This document shows, piece by piece, positions 10,405 to 19,387 of a stretch of DNA of 64,000 nucleotides (position 1 is the first letter of the stretch; each line of letters starts with the position of its first letter). The translations under genes were made by a program, and so were the position numbers. The stretch covers positions 2,232,001 to 2,296,000 of the forward strand of contig NZ_JBBMQM010000001.1 of NCBI RefSeq assembly GCF_038900055.1. The letters run 5' to 3'. Under the pieces are notes generated by a model. It saw nothing but the letters and a program-made list of their open reading frames with translations, ran no database searches and was not told the DNA's origin. This DNA comes from Henriciella sp. AS95 (GTDB lineage Bacteria > Pseudomonadota > Alphaproteobacteria > Caulobacterales > Hyphomonadaceae).

Positions 10405-11307
10405 ATGGACACCTCAAAGCTGATGTTCCGCGATGGCCTGCTCAAAGGCGAGCGTATTCTGGTGACAGGAGGCGGGACGGGGCTCGGAAAAGAGATGGCA
10501 GAGGGCTTTCTGAAGCTTGGCGCTGAAGTGCATATCTGCGGGCGGCGTGGTGCCGTTTGTGAAGATACAGCGAGCGAGTTGATGGACCTGCACGGCGGGA
10601 AGGTCGTGCCGCATGCTTGTGACATTCGTGTCGCTGAAGCGATTACCGACATGAATGATGCGATCTGGTCATCGCATGGCCCGCTGACGGGGCTGATCAA
10701 TAATGCTGCGGGAAACTTCATCTCGAGAACAGAGGATCTCTCTATTCGAGGATTTGATGCCATCTCGAACATCGTCTTCCGCGGCAGTTTTTATATGACG
10801 CATGACATAGGCAAGCGGTGGATCGCCGAAAAGCGCAAAGGAAATGTCGCGTCCATTCTGACCACATGGGTCTGGAATGGAGGCCCATTCGTTGTGCCAT
10901 CAGCGATGTCCAAAGCCGCGGTCAACACGATGACGCAGAGCCTCGCTGTAGAGTGGGGCCGTTATGGATTGAGGTTTAACGCCATCGCGCCTGGTCCATT
11001 CCCGACGGAAGGAATGTCAAAACGCCTGGCGCCGGATGAGGAAGGCGCAAAGCGAATGGATTCCGGCGCGGCGAATCCGATGGGGCGCGTTGGCGAAATG
11101 CACGAACTGGTCAATCTTGCCGTTTTCCTGATGGCGCCCGGTGCTGAATATGTAAACGGTCAGACGATTGCGATCGATGGCGCCATGTACAATGCATCCG
11201 GTGGCAACTTTGCGGCCCTGACGGCGTGGGGTGACGAAGAATGGAAAGCGGCTCGCGATGCAATCGAAGCCACGAATGCCAAGGATAAGGCGCAGCGTAG
11301 CGTTTAG
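10405..11307 (+). CDS. SDR-family oxidoreductase, 2,4-dienoyl-CoA reductase-like
   Basis: The 300-residue protein is a Rossmann-fold short-chain dehydrogenase with the cofactor motif TGGGTGLGKEMA near residue 21 and NNAAGNF near 100. The usual catalytic YxxxK is replaced by SAMSK (10900-10914), Ser in place of Tyr. That substitution, together with NNAAGNF, is characteristic of 2,4-dienoyl-CoA reductases, which use NADPH to reduce dienoyl-CoA intermediates in beta-oxidation of unsaturated fatty acids. The assignment to that activity rests on these motifs. The ATG at 10405 is preceded by AGGGAGA. The gene ends in a 4-base overlap with the convergent ATP-grasp gene; the acyl-CoA ligase 3 kb away may be functionally related. 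Confidence 0.87.
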   Translation: MDTSKLMFRDGLLKGERILVTGGGTGLGKEMAEGFLKLGAEVHICGRRGAVCEDTASELMDLHGGKVVPHACDIRVAEAITDMNDAIWSSHGPLTGLINNAAGNFISRTEDLSIRGFDAISNIVFRGSFYMTHDIGKRWIAEKRKGNVASILTTWVWNGGPFVVPSAMSKAAVNTMTQSLAVEWGRYGLRFNAIAPGPFPTEGMSKRLAPDEEGAKRMDSGAANPMGRVGEMHELVNLAVFLMAPGAEYVNGQTIAIDGAMYNASGGNFAALTAWGDEEWKAARDAIEATNAKDKAQRSV

Positions 11308-12281
11308 GCTTCTTCGCCAGGCGCTATGAACTGGTCGAGCGATTCGCCGCGCCAGTTTGCTTTGGCGATATCGATCCGCTCGTGAACGTCTTCAGGAATT
11401 GATGTCATCTTATGGATCGGCACCAGAAGCGGTCGGAGGCCTCGGAGGTTAGCCGTCTGAATGGCGATGCCCGGACGTGCATTAAGTTCAAGCAGGGTGG
11501 GGCCCTTGTGTTCGCAGATCACGATGTCGACACCAACATACCCTAGACCAATGTGGTGGCCGAGCCGCGAGGCGAGCTCAAGGATTTCTGGCCATGCAGG
11601 GACCTGGAAGTCGCGAACGGGCGTCTCAAAGTCGGGATGGAGGTCAACCGCGTCGTTATGCTGTACGCCGCGCGTGGTGATGCCGGAGACAAGGTCGATA
11701 CCTGCGCCAACGCCGCCTTGGTGGAGGTTTGCCTTACCATCGGATTCGGCCGTGGGAAGGCGCAACATCGCCATGACGGGAATGCCGCGAAAGACGATCA
11801 CGCGCACGTCTGGTACACCGCCAAAGGCGAGCTTCGAGAATGCGGAATGGGGGACCAGCCGTTCTTCAATCAATACCTCATCGGAGCCGTCTCCCATCGA
11901 GAACATGCCCGATAACATGTTGCTGATGTGATATTTGACGTCGTTCCATGGGGTTATCTGGCCACTCATCCGGCGCAGGCCTGTTTTTGCCAGCCCGTTG
12001 AAGACCATAATGCCGCCGCCGCCAGAGCCGCGAGCGGGTTTCACTACAAAGCTCGCACGCTTTTTTGCGATCTGCTCGATGATGTCGATCTCACCGCCAT
12101 ACCGGATCACGCCAAATTGTTCTGGGACGGTGACGCCGGCTTCTATGGCGAGCTTCTTGGTAATGATCTTGTCGTCAACGAGCGGGTAGTACCGGCGTGG
12201 GTTATAGGCGGCAATGAAGTCCAGATTTCGGCTGTTCATGCCGAGAACGCCGGCTTTGGCGAGTCGGGTAAAGGGTCTCAT
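11304..12281 (-). CDS. RimK-like ATP-grasp alpha-L-glutamate ligase-related protein
   Basis: A 325-residue ATP-grasp protein of the alpha-L-glutamate-ligase-related family. Visible are a nucleotide-binding stretch FVVKPARGSGGGGIMVF (about residue 80), an EERLVPHSAF segment, RVIVFRGIPVMAMLRLPT, and the metal-binding LLELNARPGIAIQ near residue 275. Family members join an amino acid, often glutamate, to a protein or peptide; the substrate here is unknown. It is the last of three minus-strand genes. The ATG at 12281 shares a base with the stop of the 7TM gene and is preceded by GAGGAG; a GTG codon immediately before it is the alternative. The order protease-7TM protein-ATP-grasp recurs in other proteobacteria, which points to one shared job. 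Confidence 0.85.
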   Translation of the reverse strand: MRPFTRLAKAGVLGMNSRNLDFIAAYNPRRYYPLVDDKIITKKLAIEAGVTVPEQFGVIRYGGEIDIIEQIAKKRASFVVKPARGSGGGGIMVFNGLAKTGLRRMSGQITPWNDVKYHISNMLSGMFSMGDGSDEVLIEERLVPHSAFSKLAFGGVPDVRVIVFRGIPVMAMLRLPTAESDGKANLHQGGVGAGIDLVSGITTRGVQHNDAVDLHPDFETPVRDFQVPAWPEILELASRLGHHIGLGYVGVDIVICEHKGPTLLELNARPGIAIQTANLRGLRPLLVPIHKMTSIPEDVHERIDIAKANWRGESLDQFIAPGEEA

Positions 12282-13861
12282 CACCGCTCCTCAACGCGTT
12301 CAGCCTCATTGGCGAGAACTTTGAAACGGAAGAACTCCGTGACCTTGTAGCCGGTATAGCGACCGAGCATCAGGACGATCGCGAGCACGATGAGCAACAA
12401 TTCCGGAAAGACGATCGCAATGTGTTCGATATATTCACTCGTGAGAATGTAATACCCCGGAACGGCGCCAGCCAATGATCCTGCGGCCTTTTTCAACGCC
12501 TCCTGAGCGCCGTCTTCTTCCCAGGTTAGCGACATGCGCTCGATGGTCATCGTAATGATGACGAGTGGGAACAGCGAAATTGAAAGCCCGGTCTGTATTC
12601 CAGCCGCTTCGCCAATGAGTGCGATCGTCATCATCAGGAATGTCACAATGATCAGGACAGCCGCCAGTCGAGGCACAAGCAAAAGCTGAAGCTGATTGAA
12701 ATAAGCCCGTAACAACAGGCCGATAGAGACGATACCTATAAACAGGATCATGCCGGTGAATAGCGACGTCTCACGGAATGCCAGCGCGATCAGAATTGGC
12801 ATGAACGTTCCGAATGCTGGCATCCCGATAATCTGTTTCAACAGCACGATGATAAGGGCACCGAGCGGAATGAGCAGGAGAACGCGGAAAACAAGCTGAA
12901 GGTCGATCGGCAAGCTTAACAGCGACGTCGCGTTCACCCAGGGCGCGTATTCTTGTCCGCGTTCCATCGCGCGAACGAGTTGGCTCTCAAAGTTTCTGGC
13001 GACGGACCAGGACACGCCCAGACGCCTGAAGCCGTCACCATCGACGATTGGTGCGCGGTCATAAACGATGGGCAGCGCCCGGGAATTGTCGAGGGGTTCG
13101 GCCGATCTTGCGCTGGCGCTGACCCACTCATCATTCAGCCAATATTCAACCCAGCTCTCTAACGGCGCCTGACGCGTGTCAGTGTTGAGCATGATGCCCT
13201 GCACATGACGGGCCGGCGTTCCTGCCGCATTCAGCAGGAAGACGAGGCGGTCCGACGCGTTGCGGATTTCCGGAGGGCCGCCCTCAATTATGGTCGTGAT
13301 ACGGTCATCATCTTCATCAGCGCTGAGGCGCGCCAGCTGCGCAATGAAGCTGCGTTCTCCCGCGGATTTCTCCAGAGCTTCCGAGAGGACGGAATCGAGG
13401 GCAACCAGAAGCGGCGTCGCGTTTTCCTGGATGGCGCGGCGCCGCTCCGAGCGGCGGTAGTCCGATATGGCTTCTGGCGTCGGCCGTGCGTTGTTGGCGC
13501 CGAGACGGCGGTCCACCGAAATGAGTTTAGCCCGGTAGAAAAGAACTGCGCTACCATCCTGAGCACGGCGCTCAAATACGGCGCGGCGACCAGTTTCGTC
13601 GGTGGTGGTTTCGATGCCAAAGCCCGATGCGATGAACGACTCGTCGACGACGGAGAACTGTCCTTCCGATTCCGGCAGCGCCAATCTCAAAGTGACGGGC
13701 TCTCCCTCGCCGCGGAACGACACCTTGGCTTCGAGTGTCCAGGTGTCCGAATCGAGGTCTGGCACGACAGGAAAGCCGAGCTGCGTGACCTTGTAGAAGA
13801 AAATACCGAGCGCTGAAGCGATCAGAACTCCTACAATAATCAACAATTGAATGCGTTTCAC
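12281..13861 (-). CDS. Inactive-transglutaminase / seven-transmembrane protein (UUP1 family)
   Basis: A 526-residue inner-membrane protein. It has an N-terminal anchor (about 5-24), a large periplasmic region (about 30-330) that in this family is a transglutaminase-like fold lacking catalytic residues, and a C-terminal bundle of about seven hydrophobic segments (about 335-505) ending in a basic tail. This is the architecture of the UUP1 family membrane proteins, always reported next to RimK-like ATP-grasp and retropepsin-like genes, as here. The function is not known to me; a membrane receptor or scaffold for a modified peptide is a guess. The start is GTG at 13861 after AAGGGG, and the end couples to the ATP-grasp gene. 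Confidence 0.85.
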   Translation of the reverse strand: MKRIQLLIIVGVLIASALGIFFYKVTQLGFPVVPDLDSDTWTLEAKVSFRGEGEPVTLRLALPESEGQFSVVDESFIASGFGIETTTDETGRRAVFERRAQDGSAVLFYRAKLISVDRRLGANNARPTPEAISDYRRSERRRAIQENATPLLVALDSVLSEALEKSAGERSFIAQLARLSADEDDDRITTIIEGGPPEIRNASDRLVFLLNAAGTPARHVQGIMLNTDTRQAPLESWVEYWLNDEWVSASARSAEPLDNSRALPIVYDRAPIVDGDGFRRLGVSWSVARNFESQLVRAMERGQEYAPWVNATSLLSLPIDLQLVFRVLLLIPLGALIIVLLKQIIGMPAFGTFMPILIALAFRETSLFTGMILFIGIVSIGLLLRAYFNQLQLLLVPRLAAVLIIVTFLMMTIALIGEAAGIQTGLSISLFPLVIITMTIERMSLTWEEDGAQEALKKAAGSLAGAVPGYYILTSEYIEHIAIVFPELLLIVLAIVLMLGRYTGYKVTEFFRFKVLANEAERVEER

Positions 13862-13901
13862 GCGGCGACCCCTTCGACCTCAAAGACTCGATAAGCTGAT
13901 A

Positions 13902-14423
13902 TCAGCTGCAGCGAGCCTTTTTGGTGTAAATTTCACTAGAGTCGACAATGATACTCGCTTTTTTCAACATATTTCTGCCGATGAGGGTTTCATAGTTGAA
14001 GTGTGCGCGATCTGCGAGAGTCACTTCATCTTCGATCAAACGCCCACCCAAACAGAATTCAAGATCCACGACAGGGCGGTAAATCACACCTGCCTTCTTG
14101 GTTTTGATGGCTGCCCAGCGAACAACTTCGGTTTCGATGGTTCGTTCGTCGCCATCCTCATTGATGACTTTGAAAACGATGTCACGGCTCTCGTCCTCGT
14201 CATCGAAATCTTTTCGATTGGGTTTGGACAGGATTTCAGCATGGATGGACGAGGTCGTCGCTCCTGTGTCCAGTTTGGCGTCAAGTTCAATGTCCAGATC
14301 TGCGATGCGAACATGTTCCAGCCAGCCCAATACGTGCTTGTCGTCGCTATCTGAATCGGCGACTGCGGGAGACGCGACGAAACATATCGCGAGAAGGGCG
14401 GCGACCTGGCTCTTGAGGGTCAT
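13902..14423 (-). CDS. Retropepsin-like aspartic protease, exported (formerly 'ATP-dependent zinc protease' family)
   Basis: A 173-residue protein with an N-terminal signal peptide (about 1-22, ending ATP-independent Sec-like SPAVADS), followed by a compact domain with the aspartic-protease motif LDTGATTSS at about residue 50. RPVVDLEFCLGGR and a C-terminal LIGRNML follow. DTGA plus a later hydrophobic-Gly-Arg motif is the retropepsin pattern; databases often label the family a zinc protease, but no zinc motif is visible. The signal peptide places it in the periplasm, facing the large periplasmic domain of the 7TM protein encoded 40 bases downstream. ATG at 14423 is preceded by AAAGGAA. It is the first gene of the trio. 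Confidence 0.82.
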   Translation of the reverse strand: MTLKSQVAALLAICFVASPAVADSDSDDKHVLGWLEHVRIADLDIELDAKLDTGATTSSIHAEILSKPNRKDFDDEDESRDIVFKVINEDGDERTIETEVVRWAAIKTKKAGVIYRPVVDLEFCLGGRLIEDEVTLADRAHFNYETLIGRNMLKKASIIVDSSEIYTKKARCS

Positions 14424-14512
14424 GAGTGATTCCTTTGGGGTCTTTCTTGCGGGCGTCCTTCAACACTCAAATTGTGATCAAGAGATGGCAAATACTGTCA
14501 TCCTGGTGTTGC

Positions 14513-16084
14513 TCAGACTTCGGCGTAGTCGAGGACCATCTTGTTCACCGCGCCATAATCAATCTTGCCGGTTCCCAAAACGGGTATCTCCTCAACGTGA
14601 TAGACCTTTCGGGGCACAGAAAGTTCCGACACGCCGTGAGATTGTGACCAGGCGATGATGGCGCTTCTGTCGGCATTTTTCGCAGTGGTGAACAGCACAA
14701 TCTGCTCTCCCTTGCGGGCATCAGGAATGGCGGCGGCTGCATGCATGTCGTCTGGCCAGATCGCACTGGCACAGTTTTCAACGACGGACAGTGACACCAT
14801 TTCACCGCCAATCTTGGCAAATCGCTTCACGCGTCCGCGAATCCAGATGCAGCCATCTCCGTCGATCGCAACGATGTCTCCAGTATCGTGCCAGCCATTA
14901 TCGGTCGGCTCGATCACGCCAGGATTGTTCGGGCGCATATAGCCAAGCATCACGTTTGGCCCTCGAATTCTCAGCTTGCCGCCTTCTTCGATGCCCTCGA
15001 CTGGAACAAGCTCACATTCCATGCCGGACATGAGTTGCCCAACGGTGCCGGGCTTGTTCATTTCAGGACGGTTGGCGGCGACCACTGGGGACGCCTCTGT
15101 TGCGCCATAGCCTTCGAGGATTTCGATGTCGAATTTCCGCCGCACCAGTTGACGCGTCTCATCCTTTACGCGCTCAGCGCCACAGACGGCCAGACGAACC
15201 GAATCCAGATCGCCTTCGTCGCCAGCGCGGGTGTACTGCGAGATGAAAGTATCGGTCGCCAGCAAGATCGTGGCGCCTGTCTGGCGAATACGTTTGGCGA
15301 TTTCCTTTGGTTGCAACGGAGTTGGATGGAAGATTGCTTTTACGCCGGCAATGATGGGCAGGAGGGCTCCCACTGTCAGACCAAAGCAGTGAAACGTCGG
15401 TAGAGGGTTGAAGACCGAATCGGTCTCCGGGTTCAGCCCAATGTGCGCACGAACCTGTTCGACATTCGCAATGACGTTTTCATGGCTTAGAACAACACCT
15501 TTGGGCTCACCCTCCGTGCCAGATGTGAAGAGAATGACACCCGTCTTCTTATAGGACTGTCCGGGATGAAAGAATTTCGGGAATATTGGGCCCAGAGCAC
15601 CGGCAATTTTATTACCCAGACTCAGATTCTCGCGAACATCTTCGAGATAAATGATCTCGGCGCTTTGCTCTAATTCCTGAATGAGAGGTTCCAGCCCGCC
15701 GAGGTCTACGAATTTGCGTGCCGTTACAATCCTGGTGACTTCCGCAGCCTTCATGGACGATCGAATATTCGCCGAACCGGCCGTGAAATTGAGCATTGCG
15801 GGCGTACGGCCAGCGGCCAAGACGCTTAGAAAGGCTATGACGGCCCCAGCACCCGTCGGCAGCATAATGCCGAGTGTCTCGTTCTTTCGGGTCATGCCTT
15901 TCAGCGCAGACCCCAGTGCAAACGATGCGCGGACGACTTCCGAGTAGGAGAGTTCGCGCTCATCTCCATCAATGATCGCGATTTTTGATCCGCCAAATTC
16001 CTTTTTGGCGCGCAGAATTGCAGAGAAAATATCGGTACGCGCACGTTTCGGCTGAAATGGAATCGCCATTGGAATGTTCGGCAT
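14513..16084 (-). CDS. AMP-dependent acyl-CoA/acyl-ACP synthetase
   Basis: This ANL-superfamily enzyme activates a carboxylic acid as acyl-AMP and passes it to CoA or ACP. Motifs in the 523-residue product: ATP-binding FTSGTEGEPKGVVLSH (about residue 170), YGATEASPV, HDTGD, the hinge IRGRVKRFAKIGG and the C-terminal GTGKIDY containing the catalytic lysine. The overall pattern resembles the synthetase half of Aas (2-acylglycerophosphoethanolamine acyltransferase/acyl-ACP synthetase), so a medium- or long-chain fatty acid is a likely substrate, but this is not certain. The ATG at 16084 has GAGG six bases upstream and is preferred over a GTG at 16096. It is divergent from lipA. Confidence 0.85.
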   Translation of the reverse strand: MPNIPMAIPFQPKRARTDIFSAILRAKKEFGGSKIAIIDGDERELSYSEVVRASFALGSALKGMTRKNETLGIMLPTGAGAVIAFLSVLAAGRTPAMLNFTAGSANIRSSMKAAEVTRIVTARKFVDLGGLEPLIQELEQSAEIIYLEDVRENLSLGNKIAGALGPIFPKFFHPGQSYKKTGVILFTSGTEGEPKGVVLSHENVIANVEQVRAHIGLNPETDSVFNPLPTFHCFGLTVGALLPIIAGVKAIFHPTPLQPKEIAKRIRQTGATILLATDTFISQYTRAGDEGDLDSVRLAVCGAERVKDETRQLVRRKFDIEILEGYGATEASPVVAANRPEMNKPGTVGQLMSGMECELVPVEGIEEGGKLRIRGPNVMLGYMRPNNPGVIEPTDNGWHDTGDIVAIDGDGCIWIRGRVKRFAKIGGEMVSLSVVENCASAIWPDDMHAAAAIPDARKGEQIVLFTTAKNADRSAIIAWSQSHGVSELSVPRKVYHVEEIPVLGTGKIDYGAVNKMVLDYAEV

Positions 16085-16234
16085 ATGCGGCCTCACCCTT
16101 GGAAATTTGTTATTATTTCTCGACTTAGAGTGTCATATTCCGTGCTCAATTCAAACGCCTACTGTCAGACGGAGCAGCCCTGCCATGTGGATATGCGGCT
16201 TGATGAGTAGGGCGCAGCAGGCCATTTAGAGACC

Positions 16235-17182
16235 ATGGTTACCTTGATCGACGGCAAAACAAAGTTCCGGCACCCGGAAAAGCGCAATAGGCCCGATACC
16301 CCGGTCCTGCGCAAACCCGACTGGATTCGCGTCAAAGCGCCAACCGGCAAGGGATTTGCCGAGACCCAGGAATTGGTGAGATCCAAAGGTCTGGTCACCG
16401 TCTGCCAGGAGGCTGGGTGTCCGAATATCGGTGAATGCTGGACCAAGAAGCACGCAACGATGATGATCCTGGGCGAAGTTTGCACGCGCGCCTGTTCTTT
16501 TTGCAATGTGTCGACCGGCAAGCCCTCACCCGTCGATGCCGACGAGCCGCGCCGGGTTGCTGAAGCCGTTTCTGAAATGGGGCTTGAGCACGTCGTGATC
16601 ACCTCTGTCGATCGTGATGATCTGGAAGACGGCGGAGCGTTGCATTTCGTTGCAGTTATTGAAGCTATTCGTGAAGCGTCCCCCGGCACGACGGTCGAGA
16701 TTCTGACACCTGATTTCCTGCGTAAGGATGGGTGGGAAAACAAGGTCATCGACGCGCGTCCCGACGTGTTCAATCACAATCTGGAGACTGTGCCGCGGCT
16801 GTATCTCTCAATCCGCCCAGGCGCGCGCTATTACCATTCGCTTCGGTTGCTTGAGCGCGTCAAAGTGAGAGATCCGAACCAGTTCACAAAATCTGGCATC
16901 ATGGTCGGTTTGGGCGAAACGAAAGAGGAGGTGATGCAGGTCATGGACGATATGCGGTCTGCGGGCATCGACTTCCTCACCATCGGTCAGTACCTGCAGC
17001 CGACACGCAAACATGCTGCGGTGGATCGCTTCGTGCATCCTGACGAGTTCAAGTCGTATGAAGAGATTGCGCGGTCTAAGGGATTCCTGATGGTGTCCGC
17101 GTCGCCACTGACGCGTTCGAGTTATCATGCTGGCGAAGATTTCGAACAGCTGCGAGCGGCCCGGCTGCAAGTCAACAGCTAG
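16235..17182 (+). CDS. lipA: Lipoyl synthase
   Basis: LipA is a radical-SAM enzyme that inserts two sulfur atoms into protein-bound octanoyl groups to make lipoyl groups, which PdhB and PdhC encoded upstream require. The 315-residue protein shows both cluster sites: the auxiliary cluster cysteines in [13 protein letters not shown] (about residues 66-78) and the radical-[11 protein letters not shown] (about 93-100). Later landmarks are GLGET and [12 protein letters not shown]. The C-terminal SYHAGEDF carries the serine that ligates the auxiliary cluster. The ATG at 16235 has only a weak AGAGA upstream. The next gene starts seven bases after the stop. A source of Fe-S clusters (the suf genes) lies 16 kb downstream. 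Confidence 0.97.
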   Translation: MVTLIDGKTKFRHPEKRNRPDTPVLRKPDWIRVKAPTGKGFAETQELVRSKGLVTVCQEAGCPNIGECWTKKHATMMILGEVCTRACSFCNVSTGKPSPVDADEPRRVAEAVSEMGLEHVVITSVDRDDLEDGGALHFVAVIEAIREASPGTTVEILTPDFLRKDGWENKVIDARPDVFNHNLETVPRLYLSIRPGARYYHSLRLLERVKVRDPNQFTKSGIMVGLGETKEEVMQVMDDMRSAGIDFLTIGQYLQPTRKHAAVDRFVHPDEFKSYEEIARSKGFLMVSASPLTRSSYHAGEDFEQLRAARLQVNS

Positions 17183-17189
17183 TCCGATT

Positions 17190-17636
17190 GTGCCGACACT
17201 CTCCAAGAAAGTCCTGATCCCGTATTCGCCCGATCAGATATTTGAACTCGTGGCAGACATTTCGCGGTACCCGGAATTCATCCGGTGGATCCGAGACATA
17301 AAGGTTTCTGATGTCGAGGAAGCTAACGGCATTCGCTACTACAGAGGCGAAGCGCGCGTCGGCTTCAAGGGGTTTTCCGAACGCTTTGCGACCGACATTG
17401 CGGCTGATCCTCAAAGCCATTCGATCAAGGTTGATCTCGCTAGAGGGCCATTCCGTCGGCTAAAAAACAGATGGGATCTGAGCGAGGCCTCGGATGGCAC
17501 GACCATCGTCGACTTCTTCATTGACTATGAGTTTCGTAACCCGGTCTTGTCGCTACTGGCACGTGCAAATACGGACCTTGCCGTGTCCAAGATCATGACG
17601 GCCTTCAAGGAAGAGGCGGATCGACGTTACGGTTAG
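17190..17636 (+). CDS. Coq10/RatA-type START-domain protein
   Basis: A 148-residue START-like (polyketide cyclase/Coq10) domain protein. Members of this family bind ubiquinone or other lipids and are needed for efficient respiration; the E. coli homologue RatA has also been linked to the 70S ribosome. The N-terminus SKKVLIPYSPDQIFELVADI, a central SDVEEANG, and the C-terminal VSKIMTAFKEEADRRYG match the family. The frame extends upstream into lipA, but the GTG at 17190, seven bases after the lipA stop, fits the family's usual start. lipA-coq10 pairing is common in alphaproteobacteria. Its last four bases overlap the end of the convergent pncC gene. Confidence 0.88.
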   Translation: MPTLSKKVLIPYSPDQIFELVADISRYPEFIRWIRDIKVSDVEEANGIRYYRGEARVGFKGFSERFATDIAADPQSHSIKVDLARGPFRRLKNRWDLSEASDGTTIVDFFIDYEFRNPVLSLLARANTDLAVSKIMTAFKEEADRRYG

Positions 17637-18124
17637 GGAATTTGCTGACGGATCATATTCAGCGCGGTCTCCAGCGTCGCCATTCTGACTTCGGCTCTTC
17701 CAATGTCCCCAAAGTAACAGGCCTCATGCAACACCGCCTTGTTTTCGCGGGCGCAGGCTATGTGGACGGTACCGACAGGTTTCATCGGGGTGCCGCCGCC
17801 CGGCCCGGCGATGCCGGTGATGGCCAGAGACAAATTGGCTCGACTATTCTCCAGAGCGCCTTCTGCCATCAAGCGGGCGACCGCTTCAGACACCGCGCCA
17901 TAGTCCGCAATCATGTCGCCGGGCAACCCGAGCATTTCTTCCTTTGACCGATTTGAGTAGGTGACGAAGCCTCGCTCGAAGACGTCTGAAGAGCCGGAAA
18001 ATTCAGTGAAGAGCGCTGCGAGCAGTCCGCCAGTGCAGGATTCGGCGGTGACGATTCTAACCCGCCGTTCGCGGGCTTCATCCATTACGAGCAGGCACAA
18101 ATTTCGAATGCGATCAGAAAACAT
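17633..18124 (-). CDS. pncC: CinA-like nicotinamide-nucleotide amidohydrolase (PncC)
   Basis: This 163-residue protein is the C-terminal CinA domain standing alone, which deamidates nicotinamide mononucleotide in pyridine-nucleotide recycling. Landmarks are the serine-containing TAESCTGGLLAALF near residue 26, SNRSKEEMLG, AVSEAVARLMAEGAL and ITGIAGPGGGTPMKPVGTV. The frame is open further upstream, but the ATG at 18124 has AAAGGA upstream and matches the family start. It lies ten bases downstream of ispDF on the same strand and is likely in the same transcript. Confidence 0.92.
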   Translation of the reverse strand: MFSDRIRNLCLLVMDEARERRVRIVTAESCTGGLLAALFTEFSGSSDVFERGFVTYSNRSKEEMLGLPGDMIADYGAVSEAVARLMAEGALENSRANLSLAITGIAGPGGGTPMKPVGTVHIACARENKAVLHEACYFGDIGRAEVRMATLETALNMIRQQIP

Positions 18125-18134
18125 GGACGTCCTT

Positions 18135-19274
18135 TCAGGCAGGCTTCCGACATAGCGTTGCGATCGCCTGCGCTGCAATGCCTTCCTTGCGCCCGGTGAA
18201 GCCAAGCCCCTCGGTCGTGGTCGCTTTTATGCTGATGCGATCGAGGGGTAGTTGTGCGAGCGTAGCGGTTGCTTCGCGCATGGCCTGCCGGTGCGGCTTC
18301 ACTTTCGGGGCTTCGCAAATGATGGTGATGTCGCAGCTGTCGAGCTGCCATCCAGCGTTGGCTGCAAGTGACAGCGCATGAGACAGGAATATCCCGGAGT
18401 CCGCATCCTTCCACTTTGGGTCGCTTGGCGGAAAGTGATCACCGAGATCACCGAGAGCGAGCGCACCGAAAATCGCATCTGTCAAAGCATGCCAGCCAAC
18501 GTCAGCGTCCGAATGACCTGCGAGTGCCTGGTCGTGGGGAATCTTCGTACCGCAAATCGTGACATGGTCTCCCGGTTCAAATCCGTGCACGTCAAAACCA
18601 GTGCCCACTCGGACTGGGCTTGAGCCGACATCGAGAAGTTGCGTCATGATGTCGAAATCCTTCTCGTAGGTGATCTTGTCCAGCGTGCGGTCACCATCAA
18701 TGAGCGCCACCTTCGCGCCCAAACTTTCGATCGCCGCCAGATCGTCCACAAAGTCGTCTGTCGTATTGCTGAGCGCGGCAGAAATCTGGCCAAATCTGAA
18801 CGCTTGCGGTGTCTGGATCCGGAAAAGCTCATGCCGATCAACATTTTCGAGACCTGCGTCGCTCCGCCGCTTCAATGCATCGGTTACGGGCAGGGCAGGG
18901 GCCGCAGCGTCGGCTGTCTCAAGGGACGATATCAGGGCGCTGATCAGCGCGGGTGCGAGACCAGGACGCGCCGCATCGTGAATGAGGACGATGTCATCCT
19001 CTTGTGCATCCAGAGACTCTAATCCGTTGCGTACAGATTGTGAGCGCGTGTGACCGCCTGCTGTGATGATTAGCTTTTCACGGTCGGCAATATGTGTTGC
19101 TGCCTCTGATGAAGGCATGACGAGGCAAATTGTGTCGACCTCGGGATGCGTATGGAGAACGTTCAGAGACCACTCAAAAACCTGACGCTGTCCCAAAGTG
19201 CGGAATTGCTTTGGCGTGCTCCCAGAAACTCTGGTTCCTTTGCCTGCAGCAACGATAATGGCGTGCACTTTCAT
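18135..19274 (-). CDS. ispDF: Bifunctional IspD/IspF of the MEP isoprenoid pathway
   Basis: One 379-residue protein carries two non-consecutive MEP-pathway enzymes. The IspD half (about 1-215) makes CDP-methylerythritol from MEP and CTP and starts with the nucleotide-binding AAGKGTRVSG, with HDAARPG and DDIVLIH later. The IspF half (about 222-379) cyclises the phosphorylated derivative and shows GFDVHGFE, GHSDADV and HFPPSD, where His and Asp bind zinc. Fused IspDF is usual in alphaproteobacteria. The ATG at 19274 gives the normal start; a TTG four codons upstream is the alternative. It is divergent from dusB. Confidence 0.96.
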   Translation of the reverse strand: MKVHAIIVAAGKGTRVSGSTPKQFRTLGQRQVFEWSLNVLHTHPEVDTICLVMPSSEAATHIADREKLIITAGGHTRSQSVRNGLESLDAQEDDIVLIHDAARPGLAPALISALISSLETADAAAPALPVTDALKRRSDAGLENVDRHELFRIQTPQAFRFGQISAALSNTTDDFVDDLAAIESLGAKVALIDGDRTLDKITYEKDFDIMTQLLDVGSSPVRVGTGFDVHGFEPGDHVTICGTKIPHDQALAGHSDADVGWHALTDAIFGALALGDLGDHFPPSDPKWKDADSGIFLSHALSLAANAGWQLDSCDITIICEAPKVKPHRQAMREATATLAQLPLDRISIKATTTEGLGFTGRKEGIAAQAIATLCRKPA

Positions 19275-19387
19275 GGTGGTAGCCAATACTGCTGTTGATG
19301 CAGGATGGCCACAGCGAACGAGCTAAATGCTGCGCCCAATTGTGCTTGCCTATTGTGCAATGCAACATTTTAGGTGAGAAAACTGTA

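Noticed and set aside
13205-13816. 203-codon plus-strand open frame opposite the 7TM gene.
   Set aside because: Antisense to a well-supported membrane protein with normal hydrophobic segments; no conserved domain.
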